64,000 bases of DNA, taken from contig NZ_JAEMHW010000005.1 of NCBI RefSeq assembly GCF_016461705.1, positions 1 through 64,000 of the forward strand. Reading direction: 5' to 3'. The stretch comes from Streptococcus vicugnae (lineage in GTDB: Bacteria > Bacillota > Bacilli > Lactobacillales > Streptococcaceae). Of this stretch, positions 48,251 to 58,888 are shown piece after piece. The position numbers were made by a program, and so were the translations under genes. Every line of letters starts with the position of its first letter. The first letter of the stretch is position 1. Under the pieces are notes generated by a model. That model had not been told where the DNA came from. It searched no databases and saw only the letters and a list, made by a program, of their open reading frames with translations.

Positions 48251-48409
48251 TTTTCCACAATAAAAATAGGCTTAAATCACTGATTTTAGGCCTTTTCTTA
48301 TGTTATCCACACCTTGTGGATAACTTTTATAAACAGTGTGGATTTTTTATTTTCAACATTGTGGAAAACTTTATTGTTTTATGTTAAAATAATCTATGAA
48401 TTATCCACA
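48251..48409. other. oriC: oriC, DnaA-box cluster upstream of dnaA
   Basis: Six boxes in the parB-dnaA gap: TTTTCCACA (48251), TTATCCACA (48303), inverted TGTGGATAA (48315), TGTGGATTT (48337), TGTGGAAAA (48360) and TTATCCACA (48401). The fifth lies beside the dnaA extended -10 (TGTTAAAAT, ending 48390), consistent with DnaA autoregulation. Together with the dnaA-dnaN boxes this marks the chromosomal origin. Confidence 0.9.
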
Positions 48410-48423
48410 AAAAGGAAATGACT

Positions 48424-49779
48424 ATGACTGAAAATGAACAAATTTTTTGGAATAGGGTCCTTGAACTGGCGAAAAGTCAACTAAAACAAGCAACATATGA
48501 ATTTTTTGTTTTAGACGCTCGGTTAATTCAAATTGAGCAAAATACGGCGACAATTTACCTGGATCCTATGAAAGAACTGTTTTGGGATAAAAATTTAAAA
48601 CCAATCATTTTAACGGCTGGTTTTGAGGTTTATAATGCTGAAATTGTAGTCAACTATGTCTTTGAAGAAGATTTAGCAAAACAGACAGTAGCAGAACCGA
48701 CATCTCAAGTTCTCCAAACACCACAAAAGAACAACTTGCCACAGGTTGATTCAGACTTGAACACAAAGTATACTTTTGACAACTTTGTCCAAGGTGATGA
48801 AAACCGTTGGGCCTTTTCTGCGTCTTATGCCGTTGCTGACGCACCCGGTACAACTTACAACCCCTTGTTTATCTGGGGTGGACCCGGACTTGGAAAAACC
48901 CATTTGCTTAATGCCATTGGTAATGCGGTATTGCAAAACAACCCTAAAGCGCGTGTGAAATACATCACTGCGGAAAATTTTATCAATGAATTTGTCATCC
49001 ATATTCGTTTAGACACTATGGAAGAATTAAAAGAAAAATTCCGTAATCTTGATGTTTTGCTAATCGATGATATCCAATCATTAGCTAAAAAAACATTATC
49101 TGGTACACAAGAAGAGTTTTTCAATACCTTTAATGCACTTTACGATAATAACAAACAAATCGTACTGACCAGTGACCGCACACCAGATCATCTCGATAAC
49201 CTCGAACAACGTCTGGTCACGCGCTTCAAGTGGGGCTTAACCATCAATATCACACCACCTGATTTTGAAACACGTGTGGCTATTTTGACTAATAAAACAC
49301 AAGAGTACGATTATATTTTCCCTCAAGATACTATCGAATATCTCGCTGGGCAATTTGACTCTAACGTACGTGATCTAGAAGGAGCTTTAAAAGACATTAG
49401 CCTTGTAGCAAGTATTAAAAAAGTTCAAACGATTACCGTAGATATTGCAGCAGAAGCCATTCGTGCACGTAAGCAAGATGGTCCAAAAATGACTGTTATC
49501 CCAATTGACGAAATTCAAAGTCAAGTTGGTAAATTCTACGGTGTTACTGTCAAAGAAATCAAGGCAACCAAACGTACACAAGATATTGTTTTAGCACGTC
49601 AGGTAGCCATGTATTTGGCTCGTGAAATGACAGATAACTCACTTCCAAAAATCGGAAAAGAATTTGGTGGACGTGATCACTCAACCGTTCTACATGCCTA
49701 CAACAAAATCAAAAATATGTTGGCTCAAGACGATAGTTTGCGAATCGAAATTGAAACCATCAAAAACAAGATTAAGTAG
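48424..49779 (+). CDS. dnaA: Chromosomal replication initiator DnaA
   Basis: A 451-residue AAA+ initiator. Domain I covers about 1-80, a variable linker follows to about 115, Walker [12 protein letters not shown] lies near 152-162, Walker B is LLIDDIQSL, and the C-terminal box-binding domain has [14 protein letters not shown]. The ATG at 48424 is preferred over that at 48418 because AAAGGA (48411-48416) is then spaced normally and the sequence starts [10 protein letters not shown] like close relatives. Flanked on both sides by DnaA boxes. Confidence 0.97.
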   Translation: MTENEQIFWNRVLELAKSQLKQATYEFFVLDARLIQIEQNTATIYLDPMKELFWDKNLKPIILTAGFEVYNAEIVVNYVFEEDLAKQTVAEPTSQVLQTPQKNNLPQVDSDLNTKYTFDNFVQGDENRWAFSASYAVADAPGTTYNPLFIWGGPGLGKTHLLNAIGNAVLQNNPKARVKYITAENFINEFVIHIRLDTMEELKEKFRNLDVLLIDDIQSLAKKTLSGTQEEFFNTFNALYDNNKQIVLTSDRTPDHLDNLEQRLVTRFKWGLTINITPPDFETRVAILTNKTQEYDYIFPQDTIEYLAGQFDSNVRDLEGALKDISLVASIKKVQTITVDIAAEAIRARKQDGPKMTVIPIDEIQSQVGKFYGVTVKEIKATKRTQDIVLARQVAMYLAREMTDNSLPKIGKEFGGRDHSTVLHAYNKIKNMLAQDDSLRIEIETIKNKIK

Positions 49780-49783
49780 GACT

Positions 49784-49905
49784 TGTGGATAAGTGATAAA
49801 AAACAATGCAATTTATCCACAAGTTGTTAACAACTCTTGCTCTGTGATTTTTCAGGCGTTTTGAGAGTTATCAACAGTTTAAACAAGACCTACTACTACT
49901 ACTAA
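49784..49905. other. oriC: oriC unwinding region between dnaA and dnaN
   Basis: Contains TGTGGATAA (49784-49792), TTATCCACA (49813-49821) and a weaker TTATCAACA (49868-49876), followed after 13 bp by CTACTACTACTACTAA (49890-49905). A CTA repeat at this position corresponds to the DnaA-trio of the basal unwinding system, and AT-rich DNA follows up to dnaN. Assignment by analogy with B. subtilis. Confidence 0.8.
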
Positions 49906-49936
49906 CTTAATACTTATAAAATAAAGGAGTTATCTC

Positions 49937-51073
49937 ATGATAAAGTTCTCAATTAATAAATCCTTCTTTCTTCAAGCATTGAATGCAACCAAGAGAGCAA
50001 TCTCTTCAAAGAATGCTATTCCAGTTTTATCTACTATCAAAATTGAAGTTCAAAATAGTAACATTACCTTAACAGGTTCTAATGGACAAATTTCAATCGA
50101 AAATACTATTCCAACTTCTAATGAAAATGCAGGTCTTTTGATTACTTCACCCGGTGCAGTACTATTAGAAGCAAATTTCTTTATTAATATTGTCTCAAGT
50201 CTTCCAGATGTTACTTTAGATTTTGAAGAAATTGAGCATCATCAAATCGTATTGACAAGTGGTAAATCAGAAATTACCTTAAAAGGTAAAGACGTAGATC
50301 TTTACCCACGTCTTCAAGAAATGGAAACTGAAAATCCATTAGTTTTGGAAACAAAATTATTGAAATCTATTATCACTGAAACTGCCTTTGCAGCCAGTCT
50401 TCAAGAAAGTCGTCCAATTTTGACTGGTGTTCATATGGTACTTAGTGATCATAAAGATTTTAAAGCAGTCGCAACTGACTCACACCGTATGAGTCAACGT
50501 AGATTGACTTTAGAAAATACGTCAAATGACTTTAATGTTGTTATTCCAAGTAAATCATTACGTGAATTTGCAGCAGTCTTTACAGATGATATTGAAACTG
50601 TTGAAGTATTCTTTTCAGACAGCCAAATGCTTTTCCGCAGTGATTACATTAGTTTCTATACACGTCTTCTAGAAGGAAATTATCCTGATACAGATCGTCT
50701 ATTGACAAACTCATTTGAAACAGAAGTAACGTTCAATACAGTTGCTCTTCGTTCAGCAATGGAACGTGCTCACTTGATTTCAAATGCTACTCAAAACGGA
50801 ACTGTAAAACTTGAAATTGTTAATAATAATGTATCAGCTCACGTTAACTCTCCTGAAGTTGGTAAAGTAAACGAAGAGTTGGATATTATTGACCAATCAG
50901 GAAGTGACTTAACCATTAGTTTTAACCCAACTTACTTGATTGAAGCTCTTAAAGCTTTGAAGAGCGAAACAGTTGTTATCCGTTTCATTTCTCCAGTACG
51001 TCCATTTACATTAATGCCAGGTGATGATGCTGAAAACTTTATCCAATTGATTACACCTGTTCGTACAAACTAA
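49937..51073 (+). CDS. dnaN: DNA polymerase III sliding clamp (beta subunit)
   Basis: The ring-shaped processivity clamp, 378 residues in three repeated clamp domains (about 1-125, 130-250, 255-378). The conserved C-terminal end FIQLITPVRTN matches the hydrophobic-pocket tail. The ribosome site AAAGGAG precedes the ATG. A terminator follows about 75 nt after the stop. Length and sequence are ordinary. Confidence 0.97.
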   Translation: MIKFSINKSFFLQALNATKRAISSKNAIPVLSTIKIEVQNSNITLTGSNGQISIENTIPTSNENAGLLITSPGAVLLEANFFINIVSSLPDVTLDFEEIEHHQIVLTSGKSEITLKGKDVDLYPRLQEMETENPLVLETKLLKSIITETAFAASLQESRPILTGVHMVLSDHKDFKAVATDSHRMSQRRLTLENTSNDFNVVIPSKSLREFAAVFTDDIETVEVFFSDSQMLFRSDYISFYTRLLEGNYPDTDRLLTNSFETEVTFNTVALRSAMERAHLISNATQNGTVKLEIVNNNVSAHVNSPEVGKVNEELDIIDQSGSDLTISFNPTYLIEALKALKSETVVIRFISPVRPFTLMPGDDAENFIQLITPVRTN

Positions 51074-51147
51074 AAATCTTTAAGGAAACTTTAAGGATGA
51101 ATTCGTATACTATAATCATCCTAAAACTTTTCTTTTTCATAATCTCC

Positions 51148-51186
51148 AGCAAGGGCACCGTCTATACAGTGCTCTTGCTTTTTATG
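51148..51186 (+). terminator. dnaN terminator
   Basis: AGCAAGGGCAC, loop, GTGCTCTTGCTTTTT. Its T-run adjoins the -10 element of the next gene. Confidence 0.85.
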
Positions 51187-51193
51187 TTATAAT
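51186..51193 (+). promoter_or_regulatory. Extended -10 promoter of lipid kinase gene
   Basis: TGTTATAAT element with TATAAT at 51188-51193, only 11 nt before the start codon, so the mRNA would have an almost absent leader. Confidence 0.6.
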
Positions 51194-51203
51194 ATCTTTT
51201 GAT

Positions 51204-52088
51204 ATGACACTTTATATTATTGCTAATCCTCATTCAGGAAATCGTAGTGCCAAAGATGTTATTACAACGTTGAAAAATAAGCTAAATCAAGAGATAGCTG
51301 TTTTTCTAACGCGATATCCAGATGATGAAAAAAATCAAGTTAAATACGTTTTGGAAACATTTCAGCGTGATCAAGATAGATTATTAGTTCTAGGTGGTGA
51401 TGGCACCTTGTCAAAGGTTTTATATTATTGGCCAGCTAGCCTTCCTTTTGCTTATTATCCACTTGGTTCTGGAAATGATTTTGCGCGTGCTCTTGGGTTG
51501 AAAAAAGATTTTACACGTCTTATTGAGTCTACTAAGCAAGAACCAAAAGAAATTACGGTTTATACTTATCAGAATGGATTGGTCTTAAACAGTTTGGATC
51601 TTGGTTTTGCTTCTTGGGTTATTAACCATGTTGAACAGTCACAACTAAAAGCTAGACTTAATAAATATCATTTGGGAAAATTGACTTATATCATAACAGC
51701 CATTCAATGTTTGATTAAAAAGCCTGCTTTGGCTTCGCTTTGTTTGGAGACTGAGTCAGGAGAATTGGTTGAGGTCAATAATCATTTTTTCTTTTCACTT
51801 GCCAATAATACTTATTTTGGTGGTGGTGTGATGATTTGGCCACATGCGACAGCTTATTCAGAACAATTAGATTGTGTTTATGCTAAGGGTGAGACTTTAT
51901 GGGAACGCGTCTTAGTTTTATTAAGTCTTGTTTTTAAAATTCATGAATACTCACCTTATCTGCAGCATCAGTCGTATAAAGAGGTGACCATTAGGACACC
52001 TGAAAAAAGTTTAGTAGAGATTGATGGTGAAATCGTGTCATTGGATGAAGTGACACTAACACCTCAAAAGCGTTATATTTATCTGTAA
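51204..52088 (+). CDS. Diacylglycerol kinase family lipid kinase
   Basis: A 294-residue cytosolic or membrane-associated kinase of the DagK/YegS family. The N-terminus has the NPHSG phosphate-binding motif (IIANPHSGNRSAKD), followed by LVLGGDGTLSKVL and YYPLGSGNDFARALG, and a C-terminal beta domain. Substrate (diacylglycerol or another lipid or sphingoid) cannot be read. No ribosome site precedes the ATG, and the promoter -10 lies 11 nt upstream, so translation is probably near-leaderless. It is followed closely by the DUF951 gene. Confidence 0.88.
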   Translation: MTLYIIANPHSGNRSAKDVITTLKNKLNQEIAVFLTRYPDDEKNQVKYVLETFQRDQDRLLVLGGDGTLSKVLYYWPASLPFAYYPLGSGNDFARALGLKKDFTRLIESTKQEPKEITVYTYQNGLVLNSLDLGFASWVINHVEQSQLKARLNKYHLGKLTYIITAIQCLIKKPALASLCLETESGELVEVNNHFFFSLANNTYFGGGVMIWPHATAYSEQLDCVYAKGETLWERVLVLLSLVFKIHEYSPYLQHQSYKEVTIRTPEKSLVEIDGEIVSLDEVTLTPQKRYIYL

Positions 52089-52098
52089 AGGAGAAATC

Positions 52099-52290
52099 AT
52101 GTACGAAATTGGAAGTCTTGTTGAAATGAAGAAACCTCATGCTTGTACCGTTAAGGCAACTGGTAAAAAGGCAAATGAGTGGGAAGTGATTCGCATTGGA
52201 GCTGATATTAAAATTCGTTGCACTAACTGTGATCACGTTGTCATGATGAGTCGTCATGATTTTGAACGTAAGTTGAAGAAAGTATTATAA
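52099..52290 (+). CDS. DUF951 domain protein
   Basis: A 63-residue basic protein with the DUF951 pattern: VEMKKPHACTVKATGKKANEW, then IRIGADIKIRCTNCDHVVMMSR. The HAC and CTNC residues could bind a metal. Function is unknown, but it sits next to ychF near the origin in many Firmicutes. It lies 10 nt after the lipid kinase gene behind AAAGGAG. Confidence 0.92.
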   Translation: MYEIGSLVEMKKPHACTVKATGKKANEWEVIRIGADIKIRCTNCDHVVMMSRHDFERKLKKVL

Positions 52291-52307
52291 TATTTAAAAT
52301 CATTAAG

Positions 52308-52333
52308 TCTGCGCATATAGCAGGCTTTTTTGA
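52308..52333 (+). terminator. Terminator before ychF
   Basis: AGTCTGC, loop GCATATA, GCAGGCT and a T-run; contains a G-U pair. Confidence 0.75.
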
Positions 52334-52389
52334 GTAATTTTATGCTATAATAGTTGTGATTGAATAAATTTAACGGAGACTAATAAAAT

Positions 52390-53505
52390 ATGGCTTTAAC
52401 AGCAGGTATTGTTGGTTTACCAAACGTCGGAAAATCAACTCTTTTTAATGCGATTACAAAGGCAGGTGCGGAAGCTGCTAACTATCCTTTCGCGACAATT
52501 GATCCTAACGTTGGTATGGTAGAAGTTCCAGATGAACGTCTACAAAAATTGACTGAACTTATCACACCTAAAAAGACAGTTCCAACAACTTTTGAATTTA
52601 CTGATATTGCGGGTATTGTAAAAGGAGCATCTCGTGGTGAAGGTCTTGGTAATAAATTCCTTGCTAACATTCGTGAAGTAGATGCTATTGTTCACGTTGT
52701 TCGTGCATTTGATGATGAAAATGTTATGCGTGAACAAGGGCGTGAAGATGCTTTTGTTGATCCACTTGCTGATATTGATACAATTAACTTGGAATTGATT
52801 CTTGCTGACTTAGAATCAGTTAACAAACGCTATGCGCGTGTTGAAAAAGTGGCACGTACACAAAAAGATAAAGATTCTGTTGCAGAATTTAACGTTCTTC
52901 AAAAAATCAAGCCAGTACTTGAAGATGGAAAATCAGCTCGTACAATTGAATTCACCGAAGATGAACAAAAAATTGTTAAACAATTGTTCCTTTTGACAAC
53001 AAAACCAGTTCTTTATGTAGCAAACGTTGATGAAGATAAAGTTGCTAACCCAGACGACATCGAATATGTAAAACAAATTCGTGAATTCGCAGCAACTGAA
53101 AATGCTGAAGTTGTCGTTATCTCAGCGCGTGCGGAGGAAGAAATTTCAGAACTTGATGATGAAGATAAAGAATTCTTCCTTGAAGATCTTGGATTGAAAG
53201 AATCTGGTGTCGATCGTTTGACTCGCGCAGCTTACCATTTGCTTGGTCTCGGAACTTACTTTACTGCGGGTGAAAAAGAAGTTCGTGCATGGACATTTAA
53301 ACGCGGTATTAAAGCTCCTCAAGCAGCTGGTATCATTCACTCTGACTTCGAACGTGGATTCATCCGTGCGATTACAATGTCTTACGATGATTTAATTAAA
53401 TATGGTTCAGAAAAAGCTGTCAAAGAAGCAGGTCGTCTTCGTGAAGAAGGGAAAGATTATGTGGTTCAAGATGGTGATATCATGGAATTCCGCTTTAACG
53501 TCTAA
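52390..53505 (+). CDS. ychF: Redox-regulated ATPase YchF
   Basis: An Obg-related P-loop protein that prefers ATP and binds ribosomes, 371 residues. The P-loop GLPNVGKST is at 9-17, [16 protein letters not shown] carries the switch region, and the C-terminal TGS domain covers about 285-370. A TATAAT extended promoter lies at 52346-52351 and CGGAG precedes the start. Length is normal. Confidence 0.96.
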   Translation: MALTAGIVGLPNVGKSTLFNAITKAGAEAANYPFATIDPNVGMVEVPDERLQKLTELITPKKTVPTTFEFTDIAGIVKGASRGEGLGNKFLANIREVDAIVHVVRAFDDENVMREQGREDAFVDPLADIDTINLELILADLESVNKRYARVEKVARTQKDKDSVAEFNVLQKIKPVLEDGKSARTIEFTEDEQKIVKQLFLLTTKPVLYVANVDEDKVANPDDIEYVKQIREFAATENAEVVVISARAEEEISELDDEDKEFFLEDLGLKESGVDRLTRAAYHLLGLGTYFTAGEKEVRAWTFKRGIKAPQAAGIIHSDFERGFIRAITMSYDDLIKYGSEKAVKEAGRLREEGKDYVVQDGDIMEFRFNV

Positions 53506-53533
53506 GCAAAAATCATAATAAAACATCAAATGA

Positions 53534-53560
53534 GGTTGGAAAAAAGTTTTTCCAGCCCTT
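53534..53560 (+). terminator. ychF terminator
   Basis: GGTTGGAAAAA paired with TTTTTCCAGCC, followed by CTTTT. Confidence 0.65.
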
Positions 53561-53583
53561 TTGGCATTTGAAAGGAAAAAATA

Positions 53584-54153
53584 ATGGTAAAAATGATTGT
53601 TGGTCTGGGAAACCCAGGCAGTAAATATCACGAAACAAGACACAATATTGGCTTTATGGCAATTGACCGTTTAGCCAAAGATTTGAATGTGACTTTTTCA
53701 GAAGAAAAGAATTTTAAAGCTGAAGTAGGTTCTTGCTTTTTAAACGGAGAAAAAGTTTATTTAGTTAAACCAACAACTTTTATGAATAATTCAGGAATTG
53801 CAGTTCATGCTTTGCTGACTTATTATAATATTGCTATCGAAGATTTCATGGTGATTTATGATGATTTAGACATGGAAGTTGGACGTATTCGTCTCCGTCA
53901 AAAAGGTTCAGCTGGTGGTCATAATGGTATTAAGTCTATTATTGCTCACACAGGAACACAGGCATTTGACCGTATTAAAGTGGGTATTGGACGTCCTAAG
54001 CAAGGTCGCTCAGTTGTCGATCATGTTCTTGGAAAATTTGACAAAGACGACTATATCACTGTTACTAACACACTTGAAAAAGTTACTGATGCTGTTCAAT
54101 TTTACTTACAGGAAGCTGATTTTGTAAAAACAATGCAAAAATTTAATGGGTAA
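53584..54153 (+). CDS. pth: Peptidyl-tRNA hydrolase
   Basis: Recycles peptidyl-tRNA released during translation. The 189 residues show the active histidine His20 in ETRHNIGF, the asparagine in TFMNNSG, the YDDLDMEVG motif and [17 protein letters not shown]. Length is standard. It begins behind AAAGGAAAAA and lies 4 nt before mfd, forming the usual pth-mfd operon. Confidence 0.97.
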   Translation: MVKMIVGLGNPGSKYHETRHNIGFMAIDRLAKDLNVTFSEEKNFKAEVGSCFLNGEKVYLVKPTTFMNNSGIAVHALLTYYNIAIEDFMVIYDDLDMEVGRIRLRQKGSAGGHNGIKSIIAHTGTQAFDRIKVGIGRPKQGRSVVDHVLGKFDKDDYITVTNTLEKVTDAVQFYLQEADFVKTMQKFNG

Positions 54154-54157
54154 GTCT

Positions 54158-57100
54158 ATGAATATTATTGATTTATTTAGTCAAAATAAGCTGATTCAGT
54201 CATGGCATGGGGGTGTATCTAATCTTGGCAGACAACTTGTCATGGGTTTGTCAGGAGCAAGTAAAGCTCTTGCTATCGCCTCAGCTTATCAGGCTAATGA
54301 AGAAAAAATAGTAGTTGTCACATCAAGTCAAAACGAGGTTGAAAAACTAGCTAGTGATTTATCTGGTTTGATTGGTGAGGATAATGTTTACACGTTTTTT
54401 GCGGATGATGTCGCTGCTGCAGAATTTATTTTTGCATCAATGGATAAAGCTCATTCGCGCCTAGAAGCTTTAAATTTTTTACAGGATAATAATCAATCTG
54501 GTATCTTGATTACAAGTCTAGTAGGGGCACGTGTTTTACTACCAAATCCTAAGGCATATTCTGAAAGTCAACTACATTTTGTTGTCGGTGATGATTACAA
54601 CCTTGACAAGGTTGTAAAGGTATTGTCAAATGTTGGGTACCAAAAAGTCTCTCAAGTTTTGAACCCTGGTGAGTTTAGTCGACGTGGTGATATCATCGAT
54701 ATTTATGAAATAACAGCAGATTATCCTTACCGTTTAGAGTTCTTTGGTGATGAAGTTGATGGCATTCGTCAATTTGATGCGCAGACTCAAAAATCTCTTA
54801 GCAATGTTGAGCAAATAACAATCTATCCAGCTGATGAGTTAATCTTATCAGAAGAGGATTATGCTAGAGCTAGCCAGGTATTTGAGAAGTTTTTAGAAAA
54901 TGCAAAAGAAGAGCAAGAGGTTTATTTGAGCGAGCTTTATGCAGCAACACAAGAGCACTACAGACATCAAGATATTAGACGATTTTTATCACTGTTTTAT
55001 GCTAAGCAGTGGACACTTCTAGATTATATTCCTAAAGGAACTCCTATCTTTTTTGATGACTATCAAAAGATTGTTGATCGTAATGCCAAGTTTGATTTAG
55101 AGATTGCAAACTTGTTGACAGAAGATTTACAACGTGGTAAAGCAGTGTCAAGCTTGGTTTACTTTGCTGATATTTATAAAAATTTGCGTCAGTATCAGCC
55201 AGCAACCTTCTTTTCAAACTTCCATAAGGGTTTGGGAAATCTAAAATTTGATAAGCTTCACAATTTCACACAATACCCAATGCAAGAATTCTTCAATCAA
55301 TTTCCTTTGTTGATTGATGAGGTTAATCGTTACCAAAAATCTAAAGCAACAATTTTAATTCAATCAGATACTCAGCATGGTCTAGAACGTCTTCAAGAAA
55401 ACTTGCAAGAGTATGGTTTAGATTTGCCAGTAGCGGATGCGGGTGATTTACAAGAACATCAAGCGCAGTTAGTGGTTGGTAATTTATCAAACGGTTTTTA
55501 CTTTGCTGATGAAAAGCTTGTTTTAATTACGGAACATGAAATTTACCATAAAAAGATAAAACGTCGTATTCGTCGTTCAAATATCAGTAATGCAGAGCGT
55601 TTGAAAGACTACAATGAACTTTCTAAGGGTGATTATGTGGTTCATCACGTTCATGGTATTGGTAAATTTTTAGGTATTGAAACCATTGAAATTCATGGTG
55701 TGCACCGTGATTATTTAACGATTCAATATCAAGGTTCTTCAACGATTTCATTACCCGTAGAACAAATTGAAAGTCTATCGAAATACGTTTCGGCAGATGG
55801 TAAAGAGCCTAAGATTAACAAACTAAATGACGGCCGTTTCCAAAAAACAAAACAAAAAGTCTCTAAGCAAGTCGAAGACATTGCAGATGATTTGTTGAAA
55901 CTCTATGCTGAACGCAGTCAACTAAAAGGTTTTGCTTTTTCACCAGATGATGATTTACAAAAGGAATTTGATAACGATTTTGCTTATGTAGAGACTGAAG
56001 ATCAGCTTCGTTCTATTAAGGAAATCAAGCATGACATGGAAGAAGCTAAACCAATGGATCGTTTATTGGTAGGGGATGTTGGTTTTGGTAAAACCGAAGT
56101 TGCTATGCGTGCTGCTTTTAAAGCTGTTAAGGACCACAAGCAGGTAGCTGTTTTGGTACCAACGACTGTCCTTGCTCAACAACACTATACGAACTTCTCA
56201 GAGCGTTTTGATAATTACCCAGTGGCGGTTGATGTACTTAGTCGTTTTCAAAGTAAAAAAGAACAAACAGCTACTTTAGAAAAATTGAAAACAGGTCAAG
56301 TTGACATTATTATCGGAACACATCGTCTATTATCAAAAGATGTTGAGTTTGCTGATTTGGGTCTGATTATTATCGATGAAGAGCAGCGCTTTGGTGTTAA
56401 ACATAAGGAAAAACTGAAAGAACTTAGGACTAAAGTTGATGTTTTAACCTTAACAGCAACGCCAATTCCACGAACACTTCACATGTCAATGTTGGGAATT
56501 CGTGATTTATCAGTTATTGAAACCCCACCAACTAACCGTTATCCTGTTCAAACTTATGTTTTGGAAACTAACCCTGGTTTAATCCGTGAAGCTATTATTC
56601 GTGAGATTGATCGTGGAGGTCAAGTTTTCTATGTTTACAATAGGGTTGACACCATTGACCAAAAAGTCTCAGAACTGCAAGAGTTAGTACCTGAAGCAAG
56701 TATTGGCTTTGTTCATGGTCAGATGAGTGAAATCCAACTTGAGAATACTCTGATGGATTTTATTGAAGGAGTTTACGATGTTCTTGTTGCGACAACAATC
56801 ATTGAGACTGGTGTCGATATTTCTAATGTGAACACTTTATTTATTGAAAATGCTGACCATATGGGATTGTCAACCTTGTATCAACTTCGAGGTCGTGTTG
56901 GGCGCTCGAACCGCATTGCTTATGCCTATCTCATGTACCGCCCAGACAAGATTTTGACAGAGGTTTCTGAAAAACGTCTGGATGCCATTAAAGGGTTCAC
57001 AGAGTTGGGGTCCGGATTTAAGATTGCTATGCGTGACTTATCCATTCGTGGTGCGGGAAATATTCTCGGTGCTTCACAAAGTGGTTTTATCGATTCAGTT

Positions 57101-57655
57101 GGTTTTGAGATGTACTCACAGTTGCTTGAGGAAGCTATTGCCAAGAAACAAGGAAAATCCCAAGCGCGTCGTAAGAGTAATGCTGAGATGAATCTTCAAA
57201 TTGACGCCTATCTACCAAGCGATTATATTGATGATGAACGTCAAAAAATTGAAATTTACAAACGCATTCGTGAAATTGAAAGCCAGAAAGATTATCAAAG
57301 TTTACAAGATGAATTGATTGATCGTTTTGGCGAATACCCTGACCAAGTCGCCTACTTACTTGAGATTGGTTTGGTCAAGTCTTATATGGATAATGCTTTT
57401 ACAGAACTTGTAGAGCGTAAAGATAACAACTTATTGGTACGTTTTGAGAAAGTTTCGTTACAACATTACTTGACACAAGATTATTTTGAAGCTCTTTCTA
57501 AAACAGACTTGAAAGCCCGTATTGGTGAAAATCAAGGTAAAATTGAAATTACCTTTAATGTTCGCGGAAAGAAAGATTACGAAATCCTAGAAGAACTTCA
57601 AAAATTTGGTAGCATGCTAGCTGAAATCAAAGCTAGAAAAATACAACAAGACTAG
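54158..57655 (+). CDS. mfd: Transcription-repair coupling factor
   Basis: A 1165-residue DNA translocase that removes stalled RNA polymerase and recruits UvrA. The N-terminal UvrB-like domains cover about 1-330, the RNA polymerase-interacting CarD-like domain about 480-560 ([19 protein letters not shown]), the translocase has [16 protein letters not shown] and [10 protein letters not shown], and a TRCF C-terminal domain ends the protein. The frame opens at an upstream ATG overlapping pth (54146), but [10 protein letters not shown] at 54158 matches relatives better. Confidence 0.96.
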   Translation: MNIIDLFSQNKLIQSWHGGVSNLGRQLVMGLSGASKALAIASAYQANEEKIVVVTSSQNEVEKLASDLSGLIGEDNVYTFFADDVAAAEFIFASMDKAHSRLEALNFLQDNNQSGILITSLVGARVLLPNPKAYSESQLHFVVGDDYNLDKVVKVLSNVGYQKVSQVLNPGEFSRRGDIIDIYEITADYPYRLEFFGDEVDGIRQFDAQTQKSLSNVEQITIYPADELILSEEDYARASQVFEKFLENAKEEQEVYLSELYAATQEHYRHQDIRRFLSLFYAKQWTLLDYIPKGTPIFFDDYQKIVDRNAKFDLEIANLLTEDLQRGKAVSSLVYFADIYKNLRQYQPATFFSNFHKGLGNLKFDKLHNFTQYPMQEFFNQFPLLIDEVNRYQKSKATILIQSDTQHGLERLQENLQEYGLDLPVADAGDLQEHQAQLVVGNLSNGFYFADEKLVLITEHEIYHKKIKRRIRRSNISNAERLKDYNELSKGDYVVHHVHGIGKFLGIETIEIHGVHRDYLTIQYQGSSTISLPVEQIESLSKYVSADGKEPKINKLNDGRFQKTKQKVSKQVEDIADDLLKLYAERSQLKGFAFSPDDDLQKEFDNDFAYVETEDQLRSIKEIKHDMEEAKPMDRLLVGDVGFGKTEVAMRAAFKAVKDHKQVAVLVPTTVLAQQHYTNFSERFDNYPVAVDVLSRFQSKKEQTATLEKLKTGQVDIIIGTHRLLSKDVEFADLGLIIIDEEQRFGVKHKEKLKELRTKVDVLTLTATPIPRTLHMSMLGIRDLSVIETPPTNRYPVQTYVLETNPGLIREAIIREIDRGGQVFYVYNRVDTIDQKVSELQELVPEASIGFVHGQMSEIQLENTLMDFIEGVYDVLVATTIIETGVDISNVNTLFIENADHMGLSTLYQLRGRVGRSNRIAYAYLMYRPDKILTEVSEKRLDAIKGFTELGSGFKIAMRDLSIRGAGNILGASQSGFIDSVGFEMYSQLLEEAIAKKQGKSQARRKSNAEMNLQIDAYLPSDYIDDERQKIEIYKRIREIESQKDYQSLQDELIDRFGEYPDQVAYLLEIGLVKSYMDNAFTELVERKDNNLLVRFEKVSLQHYLTQDYFEALSKTDLKARIGENQGKIEITFNVRGKKDYEILEELQKFGSMLAEIKARKIQQD

Positions 57656-57753
57656 CTGTCAAAGACTTTTGTCAGTAGAAAGCTAGTATATCAAAGAGAT
57701 TTTATGGTAAACTTTTTGATAAAGCTTAGACTGGCATTATCAAGGAGGTCAAA

Positions 57754-57960
57754 ATGAAACTTGAACGCAGATTAGTTGAATTGAGAAAAGAAAAAAATGT
57801 CTCTCAAGAAGAGCTAGCCGAAAAACTTTATGTTTCACGTCAAACAATTTCTAACTGGGAACGTGGTAAAACTTATCCAGATATCAATTCACTCTTGTTG
57901 ATTGCGGCCTATTTTGATGTTTCTTCAGATTGTGTGCAAAAATGCACAGCTTCTATGTAA
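57754..57960 (+). pseudogene. Truncated XRE-type regulator
   Basis: A 68-codon reading frame with a complete helix-turn-helix (RLVELRKEKNVSQEELAEKL, then YVSRQTISNWERGKTYPDI) behind AAGGAGG. Relatives continue after FDVSLDELV with a linker and often membrane helices; here the sequence switches after FDVSSD to CVQKCTASM and stops. The break falls at the edge of a stretch containing the dispersed 35-bp repeat, so it looks like the 5' remnant of a larger gene. A functional short regulator is still possible. Confidence 0.6.
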
Positions 57961-58032
57961 TTATAAATAATTATGACGCAGTGGCTTGGAGGAACTAGTC
58001 AACTTAGAGTTTTCCATGTACAATTGTTAGGA

Positions 58033-58067
58033 ACTTTAGTGCCAATCAATCACTGCTGGGTGGGTTC
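58033..58067 (-). repeat. Dispersed 35-bp repeat, copy B
   Basis: Reverse-complement partner of copy A at 44557-44591, 32 of 35 bases identical. Here it does not form a terminator, so its conservation is not explained by that role. Confidence 0.7.
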
Positions 58068-58116
58068 TAAGGCGCTGATAAATCAGCTTTTACAACCCTA
58101 CTCAACTTTGCTGGGG

Positions 58117-58170
58117 TGAGACGAAAAATCAAATTTCTTCGAAATTACCGATTTTTGTCTCATTCCTTTT
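58117..58170 (+). terminator. Terminator ahead of rqcP
   Basis: TGAGAC-G-AAAAATC and GATTTTTGTCTCA arms around an inner AATTTC-TTCG-AAATT stem, followed by CCTTTTT. Confidence 0.7.
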
Positions 58171-58256
58171 TATTACATTATCTTAACAAACATATTGAAA
58201 ACAGTTATTTTCTGAAAAAAAGTGATAAAATAGAAAAGATTGCGAGGTAAAATATT

Positions 58257-58529
58257 ATGAGATTAGATAAATATTTAAAAGTATCCCGTATTATAAAACG
58301 TCGTCCAGTTGCTAAAGAAGTAGCTGACAAAGGACGTATCAAAGTAAATGGTATCTTAGCTAAATCATCAACTGATTTAAAAATTAACGACGAAGTTGAA
58401 ATTCGTTTTGGAAATAAATTGTTGACTGTACGTGTCTTAGAAATGAAAGACAGTACTAAAAAAGAAGATGCAACTAAAATGTACGAAATCATTAATGAAA
58501 CAAGGATAGAAGCGGATGGAGAAGCCTAA
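58257..58529 (+). CDS. rqcP: S4 domain ribosome quality-control protein RqcP (YabO/Hsp15-like)
   Basis: A 90-residue RNA-binding protein, nearly all S4 domain ([22 protein letters not shown], then GRIKVNG). In B. subtilis RqcP stabilises peptidyl-tRNA on obstructed 50S subunits during RqcH-driven alanine tailing. A GCGAGGTAAAAT ribosome region precedes it. Its end overlaps divIC by 14 nt, the conserved streptococcal arrangement. Confidence 0.92.
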   Translation: MRLDKYLKVSRIIKRRPVAKEVADKGRIKVNGILAKSSTDLKINDEVEIRFGNKLLTVRVLEMKDSTKKEDATKMYEIINETRIEADGEA

Positions 58530-58887
58530 TATCGTTCAATTGAATAATCAATACATCAATGATGAAAATACCAAAAAACGTTACATAGAAGAAGAAAATC
58601 GCAAACGTAATCGTTTTATGGGATGGATTTTGATTGTTGTCATGTTGTTGTTTATTTTACCAACTTACAACCTTGTTAAAAGTTATCAAACTTTACAAGA
58701 ACGTAAGGATAAAGTTGTTTCACTTCAGAAAACATATGACAATCTAGTTGTTGAAACGGATGCTGAAAAAGTTTTGGCTAATCGTTTGAAAGATGAAAAT
58801 TATGTTGAGAAGTATGCTCGTGCTAAGTATTACTTATCACGTTCAGGCGAAACGGTTTATCCATTGCCAAATCTATTACCAAAATAA
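58516..58887 (+). CDS. divIC: Septum formation initiator DivIC (FtsB-like)
   Basis: A 123-residue bitopic division protein. A short cytosolic segment is followed by a membrane helix (about 33-52, [20 protein letters not shown]), a coiled coil (about 57-95) and the conserved end [23 protein letters not shown]. It partners FtsL and DivIB/FtsQ at the septum. It overlaps rqcP and is followed after 1 nt by a tiny gene. Confidence 0.95.
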   Translation: MEKPNIVQLNNQYINDENTKKRYIEEENRKRNRFMGWILIVVMLLFILPTYNLVKSYQTLQERKDKVVSLQKTYDNLVVETDAEKVLANRLKDENYVEKYARAKYYLSRSGETVYPLPNLLPK

Positions 58888-58888
58888 T

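Larger units (their letters stand above)
57961..58256. other. Gene-free remnant region between mfd/XRE and rqcP
   Basis: About 296 bp with no credible gene. It holds the dispersed repeat copy B (58033-58067) and a long terminator (58117-58170). Short GC-containing fragments here resemble intergenic debris rather than coding DNA. Confidence 0.5.
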
